Source: Chlorobiaceae bacterium
Lineage (GTDB): Bacteria > Bacteroidota > Chlorobiia > Chlorobiales > Chlorobiaceae
Assembly: GCA_013335115.1 (NCBI GenBank)
Contig: JAAXWQ010000001.1
Span: 248,001-312,000, forward strand
DNA length: 64,000 bases
Reading direction: 5' to 3'
Shown here: piece after piece, positions 10,780 to 19,917 of the stretch
How positions within the stretch are numbered: the stretch's first letter is position 1
How the letters are laid out: each line of letters begins with the position of its first letter
The notes under the pieces: generated by a model
What the model saw: only the letters and a program-made list of their open reading frames with translations
Told to the model about the DNA's origin: nothing
Databases searched by the model: none
Translations under genes and position numbers: made by a program

Positions 10780-10809
10780 ATTCAGGAACATTAAGGTGAA
10801 AGCCTGAAT
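10780..10809 (+). promoter_or_regulatory. Hairpin in the nifH mRNA leader
   Basis: ATTCAGG (10780-10786) pairs with CCTGAAT (10803-10809) over 7 bp with a 16-nt loop, close to the expected 5' end of the transcript. Such a structure could stabilise the abundant nifH message. It is not followed by a long enough U run to be a convincing terminator. Confidence 0.4.
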
Positions 10810-10838
10810 TTTTCACAGATAAAGATCGGATAACCTAA

Positions 10839-11675
<837 letters not shown>

Positions 11676-11776
11676 CCACATGGGGGATTGCTTCACGGCA
11701 CGCTGCGCTACCCATAGCGCGCCCCTCCGGGGCTGTTGAAAAAAAACAGAATTAAAAGCATAAGGAGAACACACAC

Positions 11777-12127
11777 ATGTTGATGATCAGAACAATCGTC
11801 AGGCCGGAGAAAGTCCATGAGGTCATGCAGGGCCTGCTCGACGCAGGATACCCGGCCGTCACCAAGATTTCGGTGGTCGGACGCGGCAAGCAGCGCGGCC
11901 TGCGCGTTGGCGACGTAGTCTACGACGAACTCCCGAAGGAGATGCTCTTCGTCGTGGTTCCCGATACCGACAAGGATTTCGTGATCCGGGCGATCCTGGA
12001 CCATGCAAAGACCGGCGAAGGCAAATTCGGCGACGGCAAGATTTTCGTCTCGGCAGTCGAAGAGGTCTACACCATCAGCTCCGGAACCAAAGAGAGCGAA
12101 CCGCTGCTGGCAGCAAAGGAGGCCTGA
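11777..12127 (+). CDS. nifI1: Nitrogen regulatory PII-like protein NifI1
   Basis: PII-superfamily protein of the NifI1 branch, 116 residues, which with NifI2 forms a complex that blocks nitrogenase when 2-oxoglutarate falls (known from methanogens; inferred here). The sequence begins LMIRTIVRPEKVHEVMQGLLDAG and has the T-loop region VVGRGKQRGLRVGDVVYDELPKEML, shorter and different from GlnB and without its uridylylated-Tyr context, then GEGKFGDGKIFVSAVEEVYTI of the C-terminal nucleotide site. AAGGAG lies 9 bp before the ATG. It sits between nifH and nifD, the diagnostic position, and its stop overlaps the nifI2 start. Confidence 0.94.
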   Translation: MLMIRTIVRPEKVHEVMQGLLDAGYPAVTKISVVGRGKQRGLRVGDVVYDELPKEMLFVVVPDTDKDFVIRAILDHAKTGEGKFGDGKIFVSAVEEVYTISSGTKESEPLLAAKEA

Positions 12128-12504
12128 TGAAAGAGATTATTTCTGTCATCCGGATCAACAAGGTGAACGAGACCAAGAAAGCGCTCATCGACGCCGGCAT
12201 CCCCGCCTTCACGGCAACAGGAAGGGTTATGGGACGTGGAAAGGGCCAGGTGCACTTCGACATCCTCCATGGTGCGGAAGCAGGCCACCCGGAGGCCATC
12301 GCCCAGCTGGGCAATGCCCCGAGGCTCGTGGCCAAGAGGATTCTGACCGTGGTCGTTTCGGACGATCAATGCCAGATGGCCATCGACACGATCATCAAAA
12401 CCAACCAGACCGGAAAACCGGGCGACGGCAAGATCTTTGTCACCCCGATCCTCGATACCGTCAGGGTAAGGACCGGTGAAGAAGGCGACGAAGCGCTGAA
12501 CTGA
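12127..12504 (+). CDS. nifI2: Nitrogen regulatory PII-like protein NifI2
   Basis: Second PII-like subunit, 125 residues, partner of NifI1 in post-translational nitrogenase switch-off. Visible are KEIISVIRINKVNETKKALIDAGI at the N terminus, the T-loop TGRVMGRGKGQVHFDIL, and GKPGDGKIFVTPILDTVRVRTGE at the C terminus. The T-loop is longer than in NifI1, which is the usual difference between the two. ATG overlaps the nifI1 stop by one base (TGATG), so translation is coupled. It is followed by the 83-bp palindromic element and then nifD. Confidence 0.94.
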   Translation: MKEIISVIRINKVNETKKALIDAGIPAFTATGRVMGRGKGQVHFDILHGAEAGHPEAIAQLGNAPRLVAKRILTVVVSDDQCQMAIDTIIKTNQTGKPGDGKIFVTPILDTVRVRTGEEGDEALN

Positions 12505-12530
12505 ATGGCGATCAACCGTCGAGAGCGGCT

Positions 12531-12613
12531 CGATTGCGAGGCAGCCGGAGCGCAGAAACCGGAGCGTACAGCGCGTACGTGAGGATTTCGAGCACCGAAC
12601 AACGAAGCAATCG
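12531..12613. repeat. 83-bp palindromic element between nifI2 and nifD
   Basis: The element begins CGATTGC and ends GCAATCG, and has an inner GTAC-AGCGC-GTAC palindrome at its centre; the two halves (39 nt each) are imperfect inverted copies. The text (AACCGGAGCGTAC ... GTACGTGAGGATTTCGAGCACCG) resembles a recurrent intergenic repeat I associate with Chlorobi and Geobacter relatives, which would need a genome search. It contains no ORF. Inside the nif transcript it could form a long hairpin between the regulatory nifI genes and nifDK. Confidence 0.65.
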
Positions 12614-12666
12614 AATCGCGTAACAGGTTGAAAATATCAAACAAGGTGTAAACGGAGAGATACACA

Positions 12667-14295
12667 ATGGAGGCGAAAATTCATTTACCGGATCCGTCCC
12701 TCATCAAGGAGGAACTGATCAACAGATATCCGGCGAAGGTTGCCAAAAAGCGCAGCAAGTCGATCGTGATCAACGATCCGGAGACCATCCCCGAAGTACA
12801 GGCGAACGTCCGCACCGTACCGGGCATCATCACGCAGCGAGGCTGTTCCTATGCCGGCTGCAAAGGCGTCGTGCTCGGCCCGACCAGGGACATCGTCAAC
12901 ATCACGCACGGCCCGATCGGCTGCAGCTTCTACAGCTGGCTGACTCGCCGCAACCAGACCAGGCCCGAGAACCCGACCGATGCGAACTACATCACCTACT
13001 GCTTCTCGACCGACATGCAGGAAGAGAACATCGTGTTCGGCGGCGAAAAGAAGCTGAAGCAGGCGATCCAGGAGGCTTACGACCTGTTCCACCCGAAGGC
13101 CATCGCCATCTTCTCGACCTGCCCGGTCGGCCTGATCGGCGACGACGTCCATGCCGCCTCAAGGGAGATGAAGGAGAAGCTCGGCGACTGCAACGTGTTC
13201 GGATTCAGCTGCGAAGGCTACCGCGGCGTCAGCCAGTCGGCGGGCCACCACATCGCCAACAACGGCGTGTTCAAGCACATGGTCGGGAACAATAACACCC
13301 CGGCGGAAGGCAAGTTCAAGCTGAACCTGCTCGGCGAGTACAACATCGGCGGCGACGCCTTCGAAATCGAACGCCTGTTCGAGAAGTGCGGCATCACGCT
13401 GGTCGCCTCGTTCAGCGGCAACTCGACGGTCGGTGCGATTGAAAACTCGCACATGGCCGACCTGAACGTCATCCTCTGCCACCGCTCGATCAACTACATG
13501 GGCGACATGATGGAGACCAAATACGGCATACCGTGGATGAAGGTCAACTTCGTCGGCGCCGAATCGAGCGCCAAGTCGCTGCGCAAGATCGCCGAGTACT
13601 TCGGTGACGCCGGGCTCAAGGCCCGTGTCGAAGAGGTGATTGCCGAGGAGATGCCGAAGGTGAAGGCGATCGTCGACGAGATCCGCCCGAGGACCGAAGG
13701 CAAGACCGCCATGCTTTTCGTCGGCGGATCGCGCGCCCACCACTACCAGGACCTCTTCACGGAGCTTGGCATGACGACGGTGGCCGCAGGTTACGAGTTC
13801 GCGCACCGCGACGACTACGAAGGCCGCGAGGTACTGCCGAACATCAAGATCGATGCCGACAGCAAGAACATCGAGGAGCTGAAGGTGACGGCCGACCCCG
13901 TGCTCTACAATCCCAGGAAAAGCGAAGCCGAACTGGAAGAGCTGAAAGCCAAGGGGCTGGAGATCAACGGCTACGAGGGCATGATGAAGCAGATGGCCAG
14001 CAAGTCGCTCGTCATCGACGACGTCAGCCACTACGAGTCTGAAAAGCTCATCGAGCTCTACAAGCCCGACATCTTCTGCGCCGGCATCAAGGAGAAGTAC
14101 GTGGTCCAGAAAATGGGCGTGCCGCTCAAGCAGCTCCACAGCTACGACTACGGCGGTCCCTACACCGGGTTCGAGGGTGCGGTGAACTTCTACAAGGATA
14201 TCGACCGCATGGTCAACAACCCCGTGTGGAAGCTCATCAAGGCCCCCTGGGAAAAGGAGAACACCGAGGCCCTGGAAGCCAGCTACGGAGCATAA
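12667..14295 (+). CDS. nifD: Nitrogenase MoFe protein alpha chain
   Basis: Alpha subunit of dinitrogenase, carrying FeMo-co and half of the P-cluster. The 542-residue protein has the P-cluster cysteines Cys60 (QRGCSYAGCKG), Cys86 (HGPIGCSFY) and Cys152 (STCPVGLIGDD), and the FeMo-co ligands Cys271 (VILCHRSINYMGD) and His491 (LKQLHSYDYGGPY). It is longer than the proteobacterial form because of an insertion at about residues 410-460 (VLYNPRKSEAELEELK...), a mark of the group that includes Clostridium and Chlorobium. The ATG at 12667 follows a GGAGAGA purine run. nifK starts 67 bp downstream. Confidence 0.98.
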   Translation: MEAKIHLPDPSLIKEELINRYPAKVAKKRSKSIVINDPETIPEVQANVRTVPGIITQRGCSYAGCKGVVLGPTRDIVNITHGPIGCSFYSWLTRRNQTRPENPTDANYITYCFSTDMQEENIVFGGEKKLKQAIQEAYDLFHPKAIAIFSTCPVGLIGDDVHAASREMKEKLGDCNVFGFSCEGYRGVSQSAGHHIANNGVFKHMVGNNNTPAEGKFKLNLLGEYNIGGDAFEIERLFEKCGITLVASFSGNSTVGAIENSHMADLNVILCHRSINYMGDMMETKYGIPWMKVNFVGAESSAKSLRKIAEYFGDAGLKARVEEVIAEEMPKVKAIVDEIRPRTEGKTAMLFVGGSRAHHYQDLFTELGMTTVAAGYEFAHRDDYEGREVLPNIKIDADSKNIEELKVTADPVLYNPRKSEAELEELKAKGLEINGYEGMMKQMASKSLVIDDVSHYESEKLIELYKPDIFCAGIKEKYVVQKMGVPLKQLHSYDYGGPYTGFEGAVNFYKDIDRMVNNPVWKLIKAPWEKENTEALEASYGA

Positions 14296-14362
14296 GGACT
14301 GAATCAAAAAAATCACAGGCATCTCCGGCACCCGTCGGAGATGCAACAAGGAGATTACAGGA

Positions 14363-15742
14363 ATGTTATTACGACACACACCAAAAGAGGTCAAGGAGCG
14401 CGAGGGGCTGACGATCAATCCGGCAAAGACCTGCCAGCCGATCGGAGCCATGTACGCCGCGCTCGGCATCCACGGTTGCCTGCCGCACAGCCATGGCTCA
14501 CAGGGTTGCTGCTCCTACCACCGCAGCACCCTGACCCGGCACTACAAGGAGCCGGTCATGGCTGCCACGAGTTCGTTCACTGAAGGTGCTTCGGTGTTCG
14601 GGGGCCAGGCAAACCTGCTCCAGTCGATCGAGACCATTTTCGCGGTCTACGATCCCGACATCATCGCCGTGCACTCGACCTGCCTGTCCGAAACGATTGG
14701 CGACGACTTGCAGCAGATTACCAAGAAAGCGAAGGACGACAGCAAGATCCCTGAGGGCAAGTACGTCATCTATGCCAGCACCCCGAGCTTCATCGGCTCG
14801 CACATCACCGGCTACGCCAACATGGTGACCGGCATGGCCGAGCAGTTCTCGGTCTCGACCGGCGAAAAGAAGGATCAGGTCAACATCGTCGCCGGTTGGA
14901 TGGAGCCATCCGACATGCGCGAGATCAAGGACATCTCCAAAGCCATGGGGGCGAAAATCGTGCTCTTCCCGGACACCTCGGACGTGCTGGACGCGCCCCA
15001 GACCGGCAAGCACGAAATCTACCCGAAGGGTGGCGTCACCGTGGAGGAGCTGAAGAGCACCGGTGACAGCAAATGCTCGCTTGCGCTCGGATGCATCAGC
15101 GCCGAACCGGCAGCCATCGCACTCGACAAGAAGCACAAGGTGCCGTTCGAAACACTCGACATGCCCATCGGCCTGTCGGCGACCGACCGCTTCATCATGT
15201 CGCTCAGCAAGGCGGCCGGCGTGAAGGTCCCTGCCGAAATCACCGCAGCACGCGGACGCCTCGTGGACGTGATGGCCGACATGGAGCAGTACTTCCACGG
15301 CAAGAAGGTGGCGCTGTTCGGCGACCCCGACCAGCTCATTCCGCTCGTCGAGTTCCTGCTCGACCTGAACATGAAGCCGGTGCACATCGTCAGCGGCACC
15401 CCGGGCCAGAGGTTCGAGAAGCGCATGAAGGAGGTCCTCGTGAGGGCGCCGGGCGCGAACTTCAAGAACGGCCTCAACGCCGACATGTTCCTGCTCCACC
15501 AGTGGATCAAGAACGAGCCGGTCGACCTGCTCATCGGCAACACCTACGGCAAGTACATCGCCCGTGATGAAGACATCCCGTTCATCAGGTTCGGCTTCCC
15601 GATCCTGGACCGCATCGGCCACAGCTACTTCCCGAACGTCGGGTACAACGGCGCACTGAGGCTGGTCGAGAAAATCCTCAGCGTCCTGATGGACCGTCAG
15701 GACCGGACAGCGCTGGAGGAGAAGTTCGAGCTGGTGATGTAA
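14363..15742 (+). CDS. nifK: Nitrogenase MoFe protein beta chain
   Basis: Beta subunit of dinitrogenase. The 459-residue protein shows the P-cluster cysteines in NPAKTCQPIGAMYAALGIHGC, GSQGCCSYHRSTLTRHYKEP and VHSTCLSETIGDD, and the beta-Ser/VASSFTEGASVFGG region typical of NifK. It lacks the about 50-residue N-terminal extension of Azotobacter NifK, as in the other short-beta nitrogenases. A good AAGGAG lies before the ATG at 14363. A 9-nt tandem repeat and a GC-rich hairpin follow its stop codon and separate the structural genes from nifEN. Confidence 0.98.
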   Translation: MLLRHTPKEVKEREGLTINPAKTCQPIGAMYAALGIHGCLPHSHGSQGCCSYHRSTLTRHYKEPVMAATSSFTEGASVFGGQANLLQSIETIFAVYDPDIIAVHSTCLSETIGDDLQQITKKAKDDSKIPEGKYVIYASTPSFIGSHITGYANMVTGMAEQFSVSTGEKKDQVNIVAGWMEPSDMREIKDISKAMGAKIVLFPDTSDVLDAPQTGKHEIYPKGGVTVEELKSTGDSKCSLALGCISAEPAAIALDKKHKVPFETLDMPIGLSATDRFIMSLSKAAGVKVPAEITAARGRLVDVMADMEQYFHGKKVALFGDPDQLIPLVEFLLDLNMKPVHIVSGTPGQRFEKRMKEVLVRAPGANFKNGLNADMFLLHQWIKNEPVDLLIGNTYGKYIARDEDIPFIRFGFPILDRIGHSYFPNVGYNGALRLVEKILSVLMDRQDRTALEEKFELVM

Positions 15743-15743
15743 G

Positions 15744-15788
15744 GAAAGGGACTTAAGGGACAGCAAGGACAAAAAGGACAACAGGGAC
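15744..15788 (+). repeat. Five-unit 9-nt tandem repeat after nifK
   Basis: Directly after the nifK stop codon come five consecutive 9-nt units ending in GGAC: GAAAGGGAC, TTAAGGGAC, AGCAAGGAC, AAAAAGGAC, AACAGGGAC (consensus NNNARGGAC). A second five-unit copy of the same repeat lies at 29629-29673, so this is a dispersed family with a fixed period. Confidence 0.85.
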
Positions 15789-15789
15789 G

Positions 15790-15808
15790 GCCCCGGAACC
15801 TCCGGGGC
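15790..15808 (+). promoter_or_regulatory. GC-rich hairpin between nifK and nifE
   Basis: GCCCCGGA (15790-15797) pairs with TCCGGGGC (15801-15808) over 8 bp with a 3-nt loop and no U tract. Lying after nifHDK and before nifEN, it could act as a partial terminator or 3'-end stabiliser so that structural subunits exceed the scaffold proteins (inference). Confidence 0.5.
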
Positions 15809-15838
15809 TACTCCTGAAATACGGAAAAAGAGGTAACC

Positions 15839-17203
15839 ATGGCTGAAATGATTGGCATACTCGAAGGCAGGGAGGGCCAGGTATATGAGAAGCGGCAGGA
15901 CGGCCCCGAGATCGACATCGCCTGCGATACGAAGAGCCTGTCGGGCTCGGTCAGCCAGCGGGCATGCGTCTTCTGCGGTTCCCGCGTGGTGCTCTACCCG
16001 GTCGCCGACGCCATCCACATCGTCCACGGCCCTATCGGCTGCGCCGCCTACACCTGGGACATACGGGGAGCCGTCTCATCAGGCCCCGAGCTGCACCGGC
16101 TGAGCTTTTCGACCGACCTGCAGGAGATGGACGTCATCTACGGCGGCGAGAAGAAGCTCTACCGCTCGCTCGTCGAACTCATCGACCAGTACCAGCCGAA
16201 CGCAGCGTTCATCTATTCGACCTGCATCATCGGCCTGATCGGCGACGATATCGACGCCGTCTGCAAGAAAGTGGCCAAAGAGAAAGGAATCCCGGTCATG
16301 CCGGTGCATTCCGAAGGATTCAAGGGAACCAAGAAGGACGGCTACAAGGCCGCCTGCTCGGCCCTCATGAAGCTGATCGGCACCGGTCCTACCGAGGGGA
16401 TCAGCAAATACAGCATCAACATCCTCGGCGAATTCAACCTCGCAGGGGAAGCCTGGATCATCCGGGAATATTATGAAAAGATGGGCATCGAGGTGGTAGC
16501 CACCATGACCGGCGACGGCAGGATCGACGCCATCAGGCGCTCGCACGGAGCATCGCTGAACGTGGTGCAATGCTCCGGATCGATGACTTCGCTGGCCAAG
16601 GATATGGAGGAGAAGTACGGCATTCCCTACATCCGCGTCTCCTACTTCGGCTTCGAGGACATGTCAAAGTCGCTCTACGACGTGGCGGCCCTCTTCCCCG
16701 ACAGGCCCGAGATCATGAAACGGGCAAAGGAGATCGTGCGCGACGAGATTCGGAAATACTATCCGGAGATGCAGAAGTTCAAGGCCGCCCTGACCGGCAA
16801 AAAGGCCGCGATCTACGTCGGCGGCGCCTTCAAGACCTTCTCGCTCATCAAGGCCCTGCGGACGATCGGCATGTCGGTGGTGCTCGCCGGCTCGCAGACC
16901 GGCAACAAGGACGACTACCGACGGCTGAAGGAGATGTGCCAGGAGGGCACGGTGATCGTCGACGACTCGAACCCGGTGGAGCTCTCGAAGTTCGTGCTCG
17001 AAAAGGAGGCCGACCTGCTCATCGGCGGCGTCAAGGAGCGCCCGATCGCCTTCAAGCTCGGCGTCGGATTCTGCGACCACAACCACGAGCGGAAGATCCC
17101 GCTGGCAGGATTCGTCGGCATGTACAATTTCGCAAAAGAGGTTTATGAATCGGTGATGAGCCCCGTATGGCAGTTCGCCCCGAGAAAAGGAGGTCTCAGA
17201 TGA
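15839..17203 (+). CDS. nifE: FeMo-cofactor biosynthesis scaffold NifE
   Basis: NifE, with NifN, forms the scaffold on which the NifB-co cluster is matured to FeMo-co. The 454-residue protein is NifD-like, with cysteines at QRACVFCGSRVVLYPV, VHGPIGCAAYTWDIRG and YSTCIIGLIGDD, and the VVQCSGSMTSLAKDMEEKYGIP segment at the place of the NifD cofactor Cys. AAGAGGT lies before the ATG at 15839. Its stop codon overlaps the nifN start (ATGA), implying translational coupling and matched amounts of the two subunits. Confidence 0.97.
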   Translation: MAEMIGILEGREGQVYEKRQDGPEIDIACDTKSLSGSVSQRACVFCGSRVVLYPVADAIHIVHGPIGCAAYTWDIRGAVSSGPELHRLSFSTDLQEMDVIYGGEKKLYRSLVELIDQYQPNAAFIYSTCIIGLIGDDIDAVCKKVAKEKGIPVMPVHSEGFKGTKKDGYKAACSALMKLIGTGPTEGISKYSINILGEFNLAGEAWIIREYYEKMGIEVVATMTGDGRIDAIRRSHGASLNVVQCSGSMTSLAKDMEEKYGIPYIRVSYFGFEDMSKSLYDVAALFPDRPEIMKRAKEIVRDEIRKYYPEMQKFKAALTGKKAAIYVGGAFKTFSLIKALRTIGMSVVLAGSQTGNKDDYRRLKEMCQEGTVIVDDSNPVELSKFVLEKEADLLIGGVKERPIAFKLGVGFCDHNHERKIPLAGFVGMYNFAKEVYESVMSPVWQFAPRKGGLR

Positions 17204-18573
17204 CGACGGCAGCACCAGCGGCCACGACCGCCAAAGCGGCTACGCAGAACGCCTGCAAGCTCTGCAACCCCCTGGGCGCCTGCCTGGCCTTCAGGGGCAT
17301 CGAAAAGTGCGTACCCTTCCTGCACGGATCGCAAGGGTGCGCGACCTACATCCGGCGTTACCTGATCAGCCACTACAAGGAGCCGATCGACATCGCCTCG
17401 TCGAACTTCAACGAAGAGACCGCCGTGTTCGGCGGCAGCCACAACCTGAAGCTCGGCCTGAAGAACGTGACGCAGCAGTACCGGCCGGAGGTGATCGGCA
17501 TCGCCACGACCTGCCTTTCCGAGACCATCGGCGACGACGTGCCCATGATCCTCAGGGAGTATGCCGCGATGATGGGCAGCGAAGGGCCGATGCCGACGAT
17601 GATCTTCGCCTCGACGCCGAGCTACAGCGGCACGCACATCGACGGATTCCACGCCGCCGTCCTCTCGGCCGTCAGGACACTCGCCGAGGAGGGGCCGAAA
17701 AGGAACCTCGTGAACATCTTCCCCGGCATGGTCTCGCCGGCGGACATCCGCTACCTGAAGGAGATCCTGAATGCCTTCGGCATCCCCTTCGTGCTGCTGC
17801 CCGACTACTCGCAGACGCTCGACGGCGGCCCCTGGGCCGAGTACCACCGGATCCCTCCGGGAGGCACCCCGACGAGCGCCATTGCCACCACGGGCAGCGC
17901 CGCGGAGAGCATCGAGTTCGGTTCGACGCTCGAAGCCGGCAAATCCGCCGCCGGGTACCTGGAGGCAAAGTTCGGCGTACCGCGCCACCACCTGCCCCTG
18001 CCCATCGGCATCAAGTCGAGCGACCGCTTCTTCGCCGCCCTGGAGCAGCTGACCGGAAAGCCGATGCCCGAGATCTACGAAGACGAACGCCGCCGGCTCG
18101 TGGATGCCTATGCGGACGGTCACAAGTATGTGTTCGGCCAAAGGGCGATCCTGTACGGCGAGGAGGACCTGGTGATCCCGATGGCCGCCTTCCTCCGCGA
18201 GATCGGGGTACTGCCGGTACTCTGCGCCTCGGGCGGCAAGAGCGGCCTCATGAAGAAGCGCCTGCTCGAGCTCGTGCCCGACATGGAGGAGCTCGGCATC
18301 AAGGTGCGTGAGGGACTGGACTTCGTCGACATCGAAAAGGAGGCCGATGAACTCCAGCCCGACCTTCTCATCGGCAACAGCAAGGGGTTCGCCATGTCGA
18401 AGAGGCATCAGCTGCCGCTCATCAGGATCGGCTTCCCCATCCACGACCGCTTCGGCGGCCAGCGCCTGCACCACCTCGGCTACCGGGGCACGCAGGAACT
18501 CTTCGACCGTATCGTCAACACCGTGATCGAACAACGCCAGAACGCCTCACCAATCGGCTACACCTACATGTAA
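17200..18573 (+). CDS. nifN: FeMo-cofactor biosynthesis scaffold NifN
   Basis: NifN is the NifK-like partner in the NifEN scaffold. The 457-residue protein has NACKLCNPLGACLAFRGIEKC near the N terminus, LHGSQGCATYIRRYLISHYKEP, TTCLSETIGDDV and the C-terminal RIGFPIHDRFGGQRLHHLGYRG. I start at ATG 17200, with AAAAGGAGG just upstream and a 4-base overlap with the nifE stop; an in-frame ATG at 17167 lies inside nifE and lacks such a site. nifB follows after 12 bp. Confidence 0.96.
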   Translation: MTTAAPAATTAKAATQNACKLCNPLGACLAFRGIEKCVPFLHGSQGCATYIRRYLISHYKEPIDIASSNFNEETAVFGGSHNLKLGLKNVTQQYRPEVIGIATTCLSETIGDDVPMILREYAAMMGSEGPMPTMIFASTPSYSGTHIDGFHAAVLSAVRTLAEEGPKRNLVNIFPGMVSPADIRYLKEILNAFGIPFVLLPDYSQTLDGGPWAEYHRIPPGGTPTSAIATTGSAAESIEFGSTLEAGKSAAGYLEAKFGVPRHHLPLPIGIKSSDRFFAALEQLTGKPMPEIYEDERRRLVDAYADGHKYVFGQRAILYGEEDLVIPMAAFLREIGVLPVLCASGGKSGLMKKRLLELVPDMEELGIKVREGLDFVDIEKEADELQPDLLIGNSKGFAMSKRHQLPLIRIGFPIHDRFGGQRLHHLGYRGTQELFDRIVNTVIEQRQNASPIGYTYM

Positions 18574-18585
18574 GGGAGATCAACC

Positions 18586-19860
18586 ATGACACTGAATATC
18601 AAGAACCATCCCTGTTTCAACGACTCGTCGAGGCACAAGTTCGGACGCATCCACCTGCCGGTCGCACCGAAATGCAACATCCAGTGCAACTACTGCAACC
18701 GCAAGTTCGACTGCATGAACGAGAACCGGCCCGGCGTCACCAGCAAGGTGCTGTCGCCGAAGCAGGCACTCCACTACCTCGAAGGGGCGCTCAAGCTCTC
18801 ACCGAACATCTCGGTGGTGGGCATCGCCGGCCCCGGCGACCCCTTTGCCAACCCCGAGGAGACCATGGAGACGTTGCGCCTCGTCAGGGAGCACTATCCC
18901 GAAATGCTGCTCTGCGTCGCCACCAACGGCCTCGACGTGCTGCCCTACATCGACGAACTGGCCGAACTCCAGGTCAGCCACGTCACCCTGACGATCAACG
19001 CCATCGATCCGCGGATCGGCGCCGAGATCTATGCCTGGGTGCGTTACCAGAAACGCATGTACCGCGACCTGCAGGGTGCGCAGCTCCTGCTCGAAAACCA
19101 GCTCGCCGCACTGCAGAAGCTCAAGCGGCTCGGCGTGACGGCCAAGGTGAACTCGATCATCATCCCCGGCGTCAACGACACCCATGTGGTCGACGTGGCC
19201 CGCCAGGTCGCCGCCATGGGGGCCGACATCCTGAACGCCCTGCCCTACTACAACACCACAGGAACCGTGTTCGAGAACATTGCCGAGCCGGACCCCGGCA
19301 TGGTGAAGGAGATCCAGGATGAAGCCGGCAAGCTGCTGCCGCAGATGAAGCACTGCGCACGATGCCGCGCCGATGCGGTCGGCATCATCGGCGAGGTCAA
19401 CAACGAAGAGATCATGCAGAAGATGGCCGAAGCCTCCCGACTGCCGAAAAACCCCGAAGAGCACCGCCCGTTCATCGCCGTGGCCAGCATCGAAGGGGTG
19501 CTCGTCAACCAGCACCTCGGAGAGGCCGACCGCTTCCTGGTCTACGCGCTCGACGAACAGAAGCGGAGCTGCACGCTCGTCGACTCACGCGAAGCCCCGC
19601 CACCCGGAGGCGGCAGGGATCGCTGGGAAGCCCTCGCCGAGCGGCTCGCCGACTGCAGGGCCCTGTTGGTGAACAGCGCCGGCGATTCGCCGAAAAACGT
19701 GCTCAACGCCCGGGGCATCGACGTCATGTCGCTCGAGGGGGTGATCGAGGAGGCGGTCTACGGCGTCTTCACCGGCCAGGACCTGAAGCACCTGATGAAG
19801 AGCAGCCAGATCCACGCCTGCAAGTCAGGGTGTGGAGGGACGGGGAATGGGTGCGATTAA
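18586..19860 (+). CDS. nifB: NifB radical SAM enzyme fused to a NifX-like domain
   Basis: Makes the carbide-containing 8Fe precursor (NifB-co) for nitrogenase cofactors. Of its 424 residues, the first about 280 form the radical SAM domain with the CNIQCNYC cluster motif (residues about 30-37) after HLPVAPK, then VVGIAGPGDPFAN and MKHCARCRADAVG. A C-terminal domain (about residues 300-410, FIAVASIEGVLVNQHLGEADRF ...) belongs to the NifX/NafY cofactor-binding family. It ends in a Cys-rich tail, CKSGCGGTGNGCD. No separate nifX is present, so this domain may take that role. AAGGGAGA precedes the ATG; the stop TAA is also the start of a heptamer repeat. Confidence 0.97.
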   Translation: MTLNIKNHPCFNDSSRHKFGRIHLPVAPKCNIQCNYCNRKFDCMNENRPGVTSKVLSPKQALHYLEGALKLSPNISVVGIAGPGDPFANPEETMETLRLVREHYPEMLLCVATNGLDVLPYIDELAELQVSHVTLTINAIDPRIGAEIYAWVRYQKRMYRDLQGAQLLLENQLAALQKLKRLGVTAKVNSIIIPGVNDTHVVDVARQVAAMGADILNALPYYNTTGTVFENIAEPDPGMVKEIQDEAGKLLPQMKHCARCRADAVGIIGEVNNEEIMQKMAEASRLPKNPEEHRPFIAVASIEGVLVNQHLGEADRFLVYALDEQKRSCTLVDSREAPPPGGGRDRWEALAERLADCRALLVNSAGDSPKNVLNARGIDVMSLEGVIEEAVYGVFTGQDLKHLMKSSQIHACKSGCGGTGNGCD

Positions 19861-19871
19861 TGGACAATGGA
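19858..19871 (+). repeat. Two solo heptamer repeats at the nifB stop codon
   Basis: TAATGGA-CAATGGA, the reverse complement of the TCCATTR heptamer seen around the four-helix-bundle gene at 24 kb, begins exactly with the TAA stop codon of nifB. The remaining 57-bp gap to the ferredoxin gene contains nothing else recognisable. Confidence 0.75.
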
Positions 19872-19917
19872 TAAGGATAGTTGAAGATTTTTAAAGAACG
19901 TCTAACACACCATCATC

